Source: Deltaproteobacteria bacterium (lineage in GTDB: Bacteria > Desulfobacterota > Binatia > Binatales > Binataceae). From it: a DNA stretch of 37,703 nt. Each line of letters begins with the position of its first letter. Positions within the stretch are counted from its first letter, which is position 1. The notes beneath the pieces are model-generated. The model did not search any database and was not told the DNA's origin. It saw only the letters and a list, made by a program, of their open reading frames with translations. Shown here piece by piece: positions 24,723-32,648 of this stretch. The translations under genes and the position numbers were made by a program. Location of the stretch: positions 1 through 37,703 of the forward strand of contig JAKAVC010000106.1 in assembly GCA_021817345.1 (NCBI GenBank). Direction: 5' to 3'.

Positions 24723-25415
24723 CTATAGCATTTCAACCGTTTGCAGGCTCCGCCGCTTGAACGTGTAAAGCGCCGCCGGTCGATGCGCCCCGCGACGCTC
24801 GCCCGGGCATCGCGCAAGCAGTCCCATCGACATTATCCGGCGGCGAAAATTGCGCCGGTCCACCGGACGGCCGAGGATCGCCGCGTAAAGCTCTTCGAGC
24901 TCCGCAAAGGTGAACTCCCGCGGCAGCATCGCGTAGGCGATATTCGTGTACTCAATCTTTCCCTTGAGCCGCCTGAGCGCGTATTCCGCCATCAGGCCAT
25001 GATCATACGCAAGCGGCGGCAGCGCGGAAACCTCGAACCATCGCCCCCGCGGGTACTCGTCGGCCCTCGGCGCCACCGCCCGCGGATCGCGCGCGAGCGC
25101 CATGTACGCAACCGACACCACGTGGGCAACCGGATCGCGCGACGGATCGCCGAAGGTGAACAACTGCTCCAGATAGGCGTCGGCAAGTCCGGTCGCCGCG
25201 ACCAGCTCGCGTCGGGCCGCGTCGTCGAGCATCTCGCCCGTTCGCACCAATCCTCCCGGAAAAGCCCATTTTCCCGCAAGCGGCCCGCGAACCAACGGTA
25301 CTAGGTAGCTTACCAGCCGTCCGCCGCTTGCCGCGAACAGCACCGTATCGACGGCGACTTTGGGCCGCGCATAACCGGTTCGGCGCGTATCGGGTGGGAG
25401 ATTGTCGTTCGCCAA
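24723..25415 (-). CDS. nrtR: NrtR-like NAD-metabolism regulator (Nudix-like domain plus winged helix)
   Basis: A 230-residue protein with a Nudix-fold N-terminal domain and a C-terminal winged helix (about 150-225: FTFAELEELYAAILGRPVDR, NFRRRIMSMGLL). Its Nudix box (about 54-77) reads GGLVRTGEMLDDAARRELVA, then ATGL. The REUxEExG core appears as RELVAATG, so the two catalytic Glu are replaced by Ala. Loss of catalysis with a C-terminal DNA-binding domain is the pattern of NrtR repressors, which sense ADP-ribose. nadA lies 24 bases upstream on the same strand, and a GT-N7-AC palindrome precedes nadA. The TTG start has no good SD, so the N-terminus is uncertain. Confidence 0.85.
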   Translation of the reverse strand: MANDNLPPDTRRTGYARPKVAVDTVLFAASGGRLVSYLVPLVRGPLAGKWAFPGGLVRTGEMLDDAARRELVAATGLADAYLEQLFTFGDPSRDPVAHVVSVAYMALARDPRAVAPRADEYPRGRWFEVSALPPLAYDHGLMAEYALRRLKGKIEYTNIAYAMLPREFTFAELEELYAAILGRPVDRRNFRRRIMSMGLLARCPGERRGAHRPAALYTFKRRSLQTVEML

Positions 25416-25439
25416 GGTGGGACGCGGGCGCGCGCGGCC

Positions 25440-26453
25440 TCAGGCGCTCAATTCAAGCATCCGCGCCAGCGCCCGCCTTGCGCCGTCACGCACGGATTCG
25501 TCGAGCGTTATCTCGTGCCGCATATGGCGAAGCGAATCGAGCGTGCCCTCCAGCGTGATCATCTTCATGTACTGGCAGAGCTTGCAAGTCTTGAAGAAGC
25601 GCTTGTCCGGCACTTCCATCAAAAGCCGGTCGGAAAGCCCGCATTCGGTCACGATCAGGAACTTCTCCGCCGCGCTGTTCTTCGCGTAACTGATCATCGC
25701 GCTGGTTGACAGCACTGCATCGGCCAGCTTAAGCACGTCGCGCCGGCATTCGGGATGGGCCAGCACCTGGATTCCGGGTATCGAGTCGCGCACCCGCGCG
25801 ATTTCCTCGGGGTTTATCTGATGATGCACGTAGCAGTTGCCGTCCCACGAGATGATCCGCTTGCGGGTCTTGCTCTGCACGTAGTTGGCGAGATTGCGGT
25901 CGGGAACGAACAGGATGTTCTCCGAATCGATCGCCTCGACCACCTTGACCGCGTTCGAAGAAGTGCAGCACGCATCCGAGAGCGCCTTCACGTCGGCCGT
26001 GGTGTTCACGTAGGAGACGACACGAAGGTCGGGGTAGAGCGCCTTCAACTCTTCCTTGCGCTCGGCCAGCGCCTCGGCGGTCACGCTGTCCGCAAGCGAG
26101 CATCCCGCCTTCATGTCCGGCAGAAGCACGGTCCGCTCCGGATTCAGCACCTTGGCGGTCTCGGCCATGAAATGGACGCCGCAGAAAACGATCACCTCGG
26201 CGTCCTCGACCTCTCGCGCGCGGCGCGCCAGCTCCAACGAATCGCCGGTAAAGTCCGCCACCTCGAAAATTTCCGGCCGTTGGTAATTGTGCGCAAGCAC
26301 GACCGCGCGCCGTTTGCGTTTGAGATCGTTTATCTCCTCGACCATCGAGGCGTAACGCTCGCAGGTCTCAAGGTCGTAGGCGTCCTGGCCGAGCGGCGCG
26401 AGCTTTGCGCGCAGTTCGGCGACGCTTGTGGATAGGTTGGCTGCTGCGTTCAT
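25440..26453 (-). CDS. nadA: Quinolinate synthase A
   Basis: Condenses iminoaspartate and dihydroxyacetone phosphate to quinolinate, the second step of de novo NAD synthesis. The 337 residues carry a 4Fe-4S cluster. Likely ligands are Cys118 (KAGCSLAD), Cys207 (NCYVHHQINP) and one of Cys290/Cys293 (CKLCQYMK). VVLAHNYQRPEI and VIVFCGVHFMAETAKVLNP are family signatures. nadB and nadC are not in the window. It is the first gene of a minus-strand series with the nrtR-like gene next. Confidence 0.96.
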   Translation of the reverse strand: MNAAANLSTSVAELRAKLAPLGQDAYDLETCERYASMVEEINDLKRKRRAVVLAHNYQRPEIFEVADFTGDSLELARRAREVEDAEVIVFCGVHFMAETAKVLNPERTVLLPDMKAGCSLADSVTAEALAERKEELKALYPDLRVVSYVNTTADVKALSDACCTSSNAVKVVEAIDSENILFVPDRNLANYVQSKTRKRIISWDGNCYVHHQINPEEIARVRDSIPGIQVLAHPECRRDVLKLADAVLSTSAMISYAKNSAAEKFLIVTECGLSDRLLMEVPDKRFFKTCKLCQYMKMITLEGTLDSLRHMRHEITLDESVRDGARRALARMLELSA

Positions 26454-26527
26454 CCCTCGATGCCTCGGTTGAAAATCCGCTTGCGCTTTACGCTATCCGG
26501 TTGCCCGATTGGGACCGGTACTTACTT

Positions 26528-26544
26528 TGCGTCAATTTGACACA
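26528..26544. promoter_or_regulatory. Candidate NrtR operator upstream of nadA
   Basis: The site reads TG-C-GTCAA-T-TTGAC-A-CA, a dyad with one mismatched pair in 17 bases. The core 26531-26541 fits the GT-N7-AC described for NrtR sites. It starts about 10 bases downstream of the nadA -10 box, so a bound repressor would block the transcription start. Confidence 0.6.
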
Positions 26545-26554
26545 TACTCTATCA

Positions 26555-26583
26555 ATTCTAGCACCCCGAAAACAAGCCCGTAA
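26555..26583 (-). promoter_or_regulatory. Candidate nadA promoter
   Basis: On the minus strand TTACGG (26583-26578), a 17-base spacer and TAGAAT (26560-26555) give a 3/6 -35 and a 5/6 -10. The region is AT-richer than its surroundings. The transcript would begin near 26548, inside or next to the palindrome, with about 95 bases of leader before nadA. Confidence 0.5.
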
Positions 26584-26591
26584 CTGAACTT

Positions 26592-27632
26592 TTAGCGATG
26601 CTCGCGAGGGAGCCTGACCCAGACCGCCGCGCCCTCGATGAGCGAATCGGCGCCCGGTTCGCCGCGCGCGACGCACGCGTCGAGCCGAAGACCGACATTG
26701 AGTGTCAGGCGAACAACGTCGGGCCGCCGCTCTATCGCAACGATTCGTCCCGCGACGTCGTGCTCGCGGCGGGCGGCGCCCGGTTCGCCGCGCGTAATCA
26801 ATACGTCGTCGGCGCGCAGTTCGGGTGCGCCGCCCGGGTCGCCGTTTCGGCTCGGCGCGAGGCTCAGCGTGCGCGGACAGATCGTCGGCGCGCCGCTCTC
26901 GGGGTCCGCCGTTTCGTGTTCGGCCGCGCGCGTGGCCGAGCGCAGGAAGCCTGCGATTACCGGCGAGGCCGGATGCGAGAAAACTTCCGTGGTCGGTCCG
27001 ATCTGCAGAATCTTTCCCTCGATCAGGATCGCGACCCGGTCGCCGAGGGCGAGCGCCTCGGCGAAGTTGTGGGTTACGTGAATCGTGGTGGTGCGGAGTT
27101 CGCGATGCAGTTCGAGGAGCGTCGCGCGCAAGTCATGGCGCGAGTTCGGGTCAAGCGCCGCCATCGGCTCGTCGAGCAGCATCAGCGCCGGATTGGTCGC
27201 GAGCGCCCGAGCCAGCGCGACGCGCTGACGCTCGCCGCCGCTCAGCCCCCCGGGCATCCGCTCCAGCAACGCCTCGACTCCGGCGACGCGCGCCATCCGC
27301 GCGACGGTCGCCTCGCGCTCCGCGCGCGGCATTTGTGCCGCGCCGTAGGCGATATTGCGCCTGACGCTCAGATGCGGGAACAGCAGGCTGTCCTGGAACA
27401 AAAAGCCGATTCGCCGCGATTCGGGCGCCGAGTGCGTGATGTCCCGCCCGTCCATCATGATTCGCCCGCTCCTGACGACGCGCAGGCCCGCGATCGTCTC
27501 GAGCGTCATCGTCTTGCCCGCGCCGCTCGGCCCGAGCACGACCAGGTACTCGCCCTCGGCGACCGTCAGGGTGAGCGGGCCGAGCCGGAACGACCCCGCC
27601 TGTACGGTTATTTCCTCGAGCGCAAGCTTCAT
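26592..27632 (-). CDS. ABC transporter ATP-binding protein, molybdate/ModC-like
   Basis: A 346-residue ATPase. Walker A GPSGAGKTMTLETIAGL, Q-loop FLFQDSLLFPHLSVRRNI, signature LSGGERQRVALARAL, Walker B LMLLDEPMAALDP and switch His VTHNFAEALALGD lie in order. The C-terminal about 100 residues resemble a TOBE/Mop-type regulatory domain (LRADDVLITRGEPGA, IVAIERRPDVVRLTLNVG). This layout is typical of molybdate, tungstate, sulfate or iron importers. No permease or binding protein lies beside it, so it is an orphan here. It is divergent from the acyl-CoA dehydrogenase by 174 bases. Confidence 0.85.
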   Translation of the reverse strand: MKLALEEITVQAGSFRLGPLTLTVAEGEYLVVLGPSGAGKTMTLETIAGLRVVRSGRIMMDGRDITHSAPESRRIGFLFQDSLLFPHLSVRRNIAYGAAQMPRAEREATVARMARVAGVEALLERMPGGLSGGERQRVALARALATNPALMLLDEPMAALDPNSRHDLRATLLELHRELRTTTIHVTHNFAEALALGDRVAILIEGKILQIGPTTEVFSHPASPVIAGFLRSATRAAEHETADPESGAPTICPRTLSLAPSRNGDPGGAPELRADDVLITRGEPGAARREHDVAGRIVAIERRPDVVRLTLNVGLRLDACVARGEPGADSLIEGAAVWVRLPREHR

Positions 27633-27806
27633 CGCGGATCACGAATCCTAGCGTACTTGGACGACAACTCGGATAGGAGCCAGGAGATCTGCTCTTCGAG
27701 GCAGCTCGGTGCGGACGCCCCCCTGCGTTGGCCAGCCGCAGTCCTCTTCTGCTAAACGAAAGCGCGGGTTTCCGGGTGAGCTTGCGCCCCGGCAGGAGTT
27801 AAAGTG

Positions 27807-28955
27807 ATGGATGAAGTTCTGGACCGCGACATTATCGACGCCGTCAGGCGCTTCGTCGACCGCGACGTCATCCCCGTCGCCTCCGACCTCGAGCATCGCG
27901 ACGAATATCCCCACGCTCTCGTCGCCCGGATGAAGGAACTCGGCCTTTTCGGCGCGACGATTCCCGCCGAGCACGGCGGACTCGGCGTCGGCTTCGGCAC
28001 CTACGCACGCCTGATGGAAGAACTGTCGCGCGGATGGATGAGCCTCGCGGGCGTGATCAACAGCCATCTCATCATGGCCTACATCATCACCCATCATGGC
28101 ACCGCCGAGCAAAAAGCGCGGTTTTTGCCCGCGATGGCGCGCGGGGAAAAGCGCGGCGGACTCGCTCTCACCGAGCCGCACGCGGGAAGCGACGTGCAAT
28201 CGATCCGAACCGTCGCGAAACGCGCTGGCGAAGATTATGTGCTCTCGGGCTCCAAGATGTTCATCACCAACGCGCGCCACGGCACGATGCTCGCCGTGGC
28301 GGCAAAGACCAATCCAACCGCGAAACCGGCCTACGCGGGAATTAGCATGTTCGCGGTCGAAAAGAGCGAGCGCGGTCCGACCGTGAGCCGCAATTTGAAA
28401 AAGCTCGGCTACAAGGGAATCGATACCTGCGAGGTGTTGTTCGAGGACGTCCCCGTGCCGGCCGCGAATCTAATCGGCGGGGCCGAAGGGCAGGGGTTCA
28501 AGCAGGTGATGAGCGCGCTCGAGGTCGGCAGGATCAACGTCGCCGCGCGCGCGGTCGGCGTCGCGCAGGCCGCCTTCGAGAGCGCGATCCGCTACTCGCA
28601 GCAGCGCGTCGCCTTCGGCAAGCCCATCTGCCAGCATCAGGCGGTGCAACTGATGCTCGCCGACATGGCGACGCGGCTCGAAGCCGCGCGGCTGCTGGTC
28701 GCCAACGCGGCGCGAAAGAAGGACGCGGGCGAGCGGTGCGACCTCGAAGCCGGGATGGCGAAGCTGTTCGCCTCGGAGGCGTGCGCGAAGATCTCGCTCG
28801 ACGCGATGCGCGTGCTGGGCGGTTACGGCTTCACCGTCGAATTTCCGGTCGAACGTTTCTACCGCGACGCCCCCCTGATGATGATCGGCGAGGGCACCAA
28901 CGAGATCCAGGCGCTTGTGATCGCGCGCCGCCTCCTCGAACTCCATGCAATCTAG
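27807..28955 (+). CDS. Acyl-CoA dehydrogenase
   Basis: FAD enzyme that oxidises an acyl-CoA to the 2-enoyl-CoA. The start chosen at ATG 27807 (382 residues) has GCAGGAG 8 bases upstream; a GTG at 27804 would add one residue. Family motifs: LALTEPHAGSDVQSIRT (FAD site), YVLSGSKMFITNARHG, FGKPICQHQAVQ, LGGYGFTVEFPVERFYRDA and the catalytic-base region MMIGEGTNEIQ. Chain-length specificity cannot be read from sequence. GFA and MaoC-like genes follow on the same strand. Confidence 0.94.
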   Translation: MDEVLDRDIIDAVRRFVDRDVIPVASDLEHRDEYPHALVARMKELGLFGATIPAEHGGLGVGFGTYARLMEELSRGWMSLAGVINSHLIMAYIITHHGTAEQKARFLPAMARGEKRGGLALTEPHAGSDVQSIRTVAKRAGEDYVLSGSKMFITNARHGTMLAVAAKTNPTAKPAYAGISMFAVEKSERGPTVSRNLKKLGYKGIDTCEVLFEDVPVPAANLIGGAEGQGFKQVMSALEVGRINVAARAVGVAQAAFESAIRYSQQRVAFGKPICQHQAVQLMLADMATRLEAARLLVANAARKKDAGERCDLEAGMAKLFASEACAKISLDAMRVLGGYGFTVEFPVERFYRDAPLMMIGEGTNEIQALVIARRLLELHAI

Positions 28956-28992
28956 CGCGCCGCGGTTCATAATCTTCCAACCCGGAGGCCAA

Positions 28993-29406
28993 ATGATGAT
29001 TACCGGCGGATGCCTATGCGGAGCGGTGCGGTACCAGGTTTCGGGAACCCCGCTCTATGCGGTTCTCTGCCATTGCCGCGACTGTCAGCGCGCTTCGGGA
29101 ACCGGGCATGTACCGGTGCTGGGGATGCCCAAGTCGTCGTTCACCGTTGCCGGCGAAACGAAGGGGTACGCGATACGCCATGCCAGCGGACGAACCTCGG
29201 TCCGTCACTTTTGTCCGACCTGTGGCAGCCTCCTGTTCGGAACCGCGGAAATCACCCCGGATGCGGTGTCAATCTACGTCGGCACGATGGACGATCCGTC
29301 GGTGTTTCGGCCCGAGGCCGTGATGTTCAAACGGGACCGGCACGGCTGGGACGTGACGGCGAATCCTCTTCCGGAATTCGAGACAATGCCTCCCGGCGCC
29401 GACTGA
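28993..29406 (+). CDS. GFA-family (glutathione-dependent formaldehyde-activating-like) protein
   Basis: A zinc-binding protein of 137 residues. Two ATG codons (28993 and 28996) follow GGAGG (28984-28988) by 4 and 7 bases; upstream residues to 28945 overlap the dehydrogenase and are not used. It has the Cys pairs of the family: GGCLCGAVRY, CHCRDCQRASG and HFCPTCGSLLFG. Despite the name, most members are uncharacterised and only a few are linked to formaldehyde and glutathione. A GST lies far upstream, but no link is implied. Confidence 0.9.
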   Translation: MMITGGCLCGAVRYQVSGTPLYAVLCHCRDCQRASGTGHVPVLGMPKSSFTVAGETKGYAIRHASGRTSVRHFCPTCGSLLFGTAEITPDAVSIYVGTMDDPSVFRPEAVMFKRDRHGWDVTANPLPEFETMPPGAD

Positions 29407-29426
29407 GCGGAGCAGGAGAGCCTTCG

Positions 29427-29882
29427 ATGGAACCGCGATACTTTGAAGATTGGAAAGTGGGCGACCGGATCGAGACGCTCGGCCGCACTGTCGGCGACGC
29501 CGAGATTTCCCAGTTCGTCGCGCTCGGCGGCTTTTTCGAGGAATTGTTCATCAACCAGCCGTACGTAGAAAAGTCCTCGCTCTATCCGAAGCGTTTTGCG
29601 CCCGGCGCGCTGACCTTCGCATTCACCGAGGGGCTGATAATCCTGACCGGATGCATCCACGGCGTGGGACTCGCGCTGATGTCGGTCGACAACATGACGT
29701 TCAAGCGTCCACTCTTCGCGGGCGACACGATGCGCGTCGTCGTGGAAGTGATCGAGACGCGGGAATCGAGCCGGCCGGACCGCGGCGTGGTGACTTTCCG
29801 GCATACGGTGTTGAATCAGAACGACGAGGAAGTAATGCAATGCGCGGTCAAGCGGATGCTACGTCGCCGGACTGCGGGCTAG
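29427..29882 (+). CDS. MaoC-like hot-dog hydratase
   Basis: A 151-residue single hot-dog domain. Start at ATG 29427 has AGGAG (29414-29418) 8 bases upstream; the frame is open further, but that part is antisense to the GFA gene. Features: RYFEDWKVGDRIETLGRTVG (MaoC opening), DAEISQFVALGG, a central helix, MTFKRPLFAGDTMRV and a final strand with VVTFRHTVLNQNDEEV. It likely hydrates an enoyl-CoA or similar thioester. With the acyl-CoA dehydrogenase it would give consecutive beta-oxidation-type steps; that pairing is inferred. Confidence 0.88.
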   Translation: MEPRYFEDWKVGDRIETLGRTVGDAEISQFVALGGFFEELFINQPYVEKSSLYPKRFAPGALTFAFTEGLIILTGCIHGVGLALMSVDNMTFKRPLFAGDTMRVVVEVIETRESSRPDRGVVTFRHTVLNQNDEEVMQCAVKRMLRRRTAG

Positions 29883-30087
29883 CGAATTGGGAACCTGCCG
29901 GGCAACATTGTCCGATATCAATAAGCTCCTGGCACCGCAGGGCCCTGTCGGTCCAGGCAGGCTTTTGCTTTTCCCCATAACGGGGTTTGCACTGGCGCGG
30001 AGTAGGCGACAAAAGATACTGTTACTCTACCGTGACGGCACGGAAGAGAGCCCGAGCGCGGTTTTTTTGAGATTCCGGAGGAACGAA

Positions 30088-31782
30088 ATGGCAGCAGACA
30101 ACCAATCCCTTCGCCCCAACTCAAGCGTCCTGGTGGACGGGCCGTCGCGGGCGCCCGCGCGCGCGATGTTCAAGGCGGTTGGTTTCACCGACGAGGACCT
30201 GAGCAAGCCTCTGGTTGGAATCGCCAATACCTGGATCGAAGTCATGCCCTGCAACGCCCATCTGCGTCAGCTCGCTGAGCACGTCAAGGCCGGTGTGCGG
30301 GCGGCGGGGGCAACGCCGATCGAGTTCAACACGATCGCGGTCTGCGACGGAATCTCGATGGGCACGGCGGGGATGCGCGCGTCGCTGATCAGCCGCGAGG
30401 TCGTTGCCGACTCGATCGAGCTTACCGTGCGCGGCCATCTGTTCGACGCCGTTGTTGCGCTCTCCGGGTGCGACAAGACGATTCCGGGGACCGTGATGGC
30501 GCTGCTGAGATTGAACCTCCCGTCGGTGATGCTCTATGGGGGTTCGATCCAGCCCGGGCGCTATGGCGACCGCGACGTCACGATCCAGGATGTCTTCGAG
30601 GCGGTCGGCGCCTATGAGGCGGGCAAGATGAGCCTTGCCGAGCTCAAGGCGTTGGAGGACCGCGCGTGCCCGGGGGTCGGAGCGTGCGGCGGACAATTCA
30701 CCGCCAACACGATGGCGACCGCAACCGAACTGCTCGGAATCTCCCCCTGCGGTTTCAACAGCGTGCCGGCAGTCGATCCGCGCAAACCGGAAACCGCTTT
30801 CAAGACGGGCGAGATGGCGGTCGAACTGCTCAAGAAGGATGTTCGTCCGCGCCAGATCGTGACCCGCAAGTCAATCGAGAACGCGATTGCGTCGGTGTGT
30901 ATGACGGGCGGTTCGACCAATGCGGTGTTGCATCTGCTCGCGATCGCCCACGAAGCCGGAGTCGCTCTAAGCATCGATGATTTCGACCGGATAAGCAGCC
31001 GCACTCCGCTGCTGGCCGATCTCAAACCGGGCGGACGCTTCGTCGCCACCGACATGTACAAGGCCGGCGGCATCCCGCTCATCGCCAAGCGCCTGAAGGA
31101 AGCCGGTCTTCTCAACTGCGAAGCACTTACCGTTTCCGGACGAACGATTGGCGAGGAGGCCGACGCCGCTTCAGAGACGCCGGGGCAGGAGGTGGTCCAC
31201 GCACTTTCCAATCCGCTCAAGCCCACGGGCGGACTCGTGATTTTGAAGGGAAACCTCGCGCCCGAAGGATGCGTCATCAAGGTGGCGGGCCATGAGCGCA
31301 TGTCCCATCGCGGCCCCGCGCGCGTTTTCGACGGCGAAGACATGGCGTTCAAGGCCGTCTCACGCCGCGAGATCAAGGAAGGCGACGTGGTCGTCATCCG
31401 CTACGAGGGACCGAAAGGTGCGCCCGGAATGCCCGAGATGCTTGGAATCACCGCCGCGCTGGTCGGCCAGGGGCTCGGAGAAACCGTGGCGCTGCTTACC
31501 GACGGCCGCTTCTCCGGCGCAACCCACGGCTTGATGGTCGGGCACGTCGCTCCCGAAGCCGTGGTGGGCGGACCGATTGCGGCCTTGCGCGACGGCGACA
31601 TGGTAACCTTCGACATCCCGAACCGACGCCTTGATGTCGCGCTCAGCGACGAGGAGATCAAGCAGCGCTTGAAAGACTGGAAGCCGCCCACGCCTCATTA
31701 TGAGAGCGGCGTGATGGCGAAATACGCGCAACTGGTGTCCTCCGCTTCGCGCGGAGCGGTGACGGGCGGGAAATTGACTTAG
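30088..31782 (+). CDS. ilvD: Dihydroxy-acid dehydratase
   Basis: Fe-S dehydratase that makes the 2-keto acids of valine and isoleucine synthesis. Start at ATG 30088 has GGAGG (30077-30081) 6 bases upstream; the frame extends to 29887, but that part has no family match. The 564 residues carry the three cluster Cys: Cys55 (MPCNAHL), Cys128 (SGCDKTIPG) and Cys200 (GACGGQFTANTM), the pattern of 2Fe-2S IlvD enzymes. The C-terminal TDGRFSGATHGLMVGHVAPEA matches the family. Closely related sugar-acid dehydratases exist, but these motifs favour IlvD. Confidence 0.93.
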   Translation: MAADNQSLRPNSSVLVDGPSRAPARAMFKAVGFTDEDLSKPLVGIANTWIEVMPCNAHLRQLAEHVKAGVRAAGATPIEFNTIAVCDGISMGTAGMRASLISREVVADSIELTVRGHLFDAVVALSGCDKTIPGTVMALLRLNLPSVMLYGGSIQPGRYGDRDVTIQDVFEAVGAYEAGKMSLAELKALEDRACPGVGACGGQFTANTMATATELLGISPCGFNSVPAVDPRKPETAFKTGEMAVELLKKDVRPRQIVTRKSIENAIASVCMTGGSTNAVLHLLAIAHEAGVALSIDDFDRISSRTPLLADLKPGGRFVATDMYKAGGIPLIAKRLKEAGLLNCEALTVSGRTIGEEADAASETPGQEVVHALSNPLKPTGGLVILKGNLAPEGCVIKVAGHERMSHRGPARVFDGEDMAFKAVSRREIKEGDVVVIRYEGPKGAPGMPEMLGITAALVGQGLGETVALLTDGRFSGATHGLMVGHVAPEAVVGGPIAALRDGDMVTFDIPNRRLDVALSDEEIKQRLKDWKPPTPHYESGVMAKYAQLVSSASRGAVTGGKLT

Positions 31783-31802
31783 CCTGCGGAGGCTCCGTGC
31801 CG

Positions 31803-32564
31803 ATGAAGTGCGGGCCGAAACGGACTATCAAGGCGCGGGCCGCGCGAGTGGTTCTGGCGCTGACACTCGCCTGTTCCTTCGCGCCCGCACCGGTGCGTGC
31901 CCAAGGGCCCGATGACAACTGGGTCGCCGTCGGGCATGAAAATTCGCAGCAGCCCTCGGGCGTCCAGAACGATTCTCCCGCCGCATGGAGCGCGCGCGCC
32001 AACGGCGCAAGCCAAATCGTAATCGCGTGCGGCGAAAGAGCGCGTCCGGCCAGCCCTCCGTACACGAATATCATGGCGAGGCTGAATTCGATCTGGGGGA
32101 CGCATGCGCGGATTTACGAGTCGCTCGCGCAAACCGGTCCTCACGCGCGGCGCGGCGGATGCATCTTTTACAACCGCAAATTCCTGAGTTTCCTGACCAA
32201 GAAATGGATGGGTATCAGAAATCCGGAGGAAGTCAGGCCGATGCTCTACGCGATCTTCGCGCATGAACTCGGCCACCTGGTCCATCATGACTTAAGCCCG
32301 GCGCGCGCCAACGTTCCCATCGAGCAGCGCGAGCTGGAAGCCGACCGCTTCGCCGGATACACGCTCTGGCAGTTGAACATACGGTTCGACGCCGAGGATC
32401 TCGCCACCTACTATCGCCTCGTCGGCGACGATTTTTTCGGGGTCAAAAACAACCACGGCTCCGGCAAGCAGCGGGCGCAAGCTTTCGAAGAGGGCTACGA
32501 TCTTGCGCGGATGGGTTTGCCCGAGAGCAACGGGCAGCCGGCCGCGGGCCTGAGCGGCCCCTGA
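31803..32564 (+). CDS. Secreted zinc metallopeptidase-like protein (M48-like)
   Basis: The start is placed at ATG 31803 (253 residues), with GGAGG (31788-31792) 10 bases upstream; a GTG at 31797 is an alternative. A signal peptide (about 1-33) has a basic start, a hydrophobic core VVLALTLACSFA and a likely cut after VRAQ. The mature protein has HELGHLVHHD, an HExxH zinc site, and downstream ELEADRFAGY with a candidate third ligand Glu, as in M48-type peptidases. Typical M48 membrane helices are absent, so it is probably periplasmic. It starts 20 bases after ilvD, which may only reflect cotranscription. Confidence 0.8.
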   Translation: MKCGPKRTIKARAARVVLALTLACSFAPAPVRAQGPDDNWVAVGHENSQQPSGVQNDSPAAWSARANGASQIVIACGERARPASPPYTNIMARLNSIWGTHARIYESLAQTGPHARRGGCIFYNRKFLSFLTKKWMGIRNPEEVRPMLYAIFAHELGHLVHHDLSPARANVPIEQRELEADRFAGYTLWQLNIRFDAEDLATYYRLVGDDFFGVKNNHGSGKQRAQAFEEGYDLARMGLPESNGQPAAGLSGP

Positions 32565-32602
32565 ATCGCGCGCCGCGCGGTACCCCGTCGCTGATGTGAG
32601 CG

Positions 32603-32631
32603 TTGCCCCTGCGGACCCGCGGGGCAATAAT
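32603..32631 (+). promoter_or_regulatory. Promoter with an inverted repeat in its spacer, upstream of the ABC exporter genes
   Basis: TTGCCC (32603-32608), 17 bases and AATAAT (32626-32631) form a fair sigma-70 promoter (4/6 and 5/6). The same bases form a hairpin: TTGCCCC (32603-32609) pairs with GGGGCAA (32621-32627), and GCG (32611-32613) pairs with CGC (32618-32620), with one bulged T. The dyad overlaps both boxes, so it could be a repressor site. The predicted start near 32638 leaves about 11 bases before ATG 32649, with no SD, so initiation would be near-leaderless. Confidence 0.45.
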
Positions 32632-32648
32632 GTACGCACTGCCCCACG

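Noticed and set aside
27633-27806. A tRNA-like GC-rich stretch between the ModC-like and acyl-CoA dehydrogenase genes
   Set aside because: No cloverleaf with a T-arm and acceptor stem could be built; it is simply the divergent promoter region.
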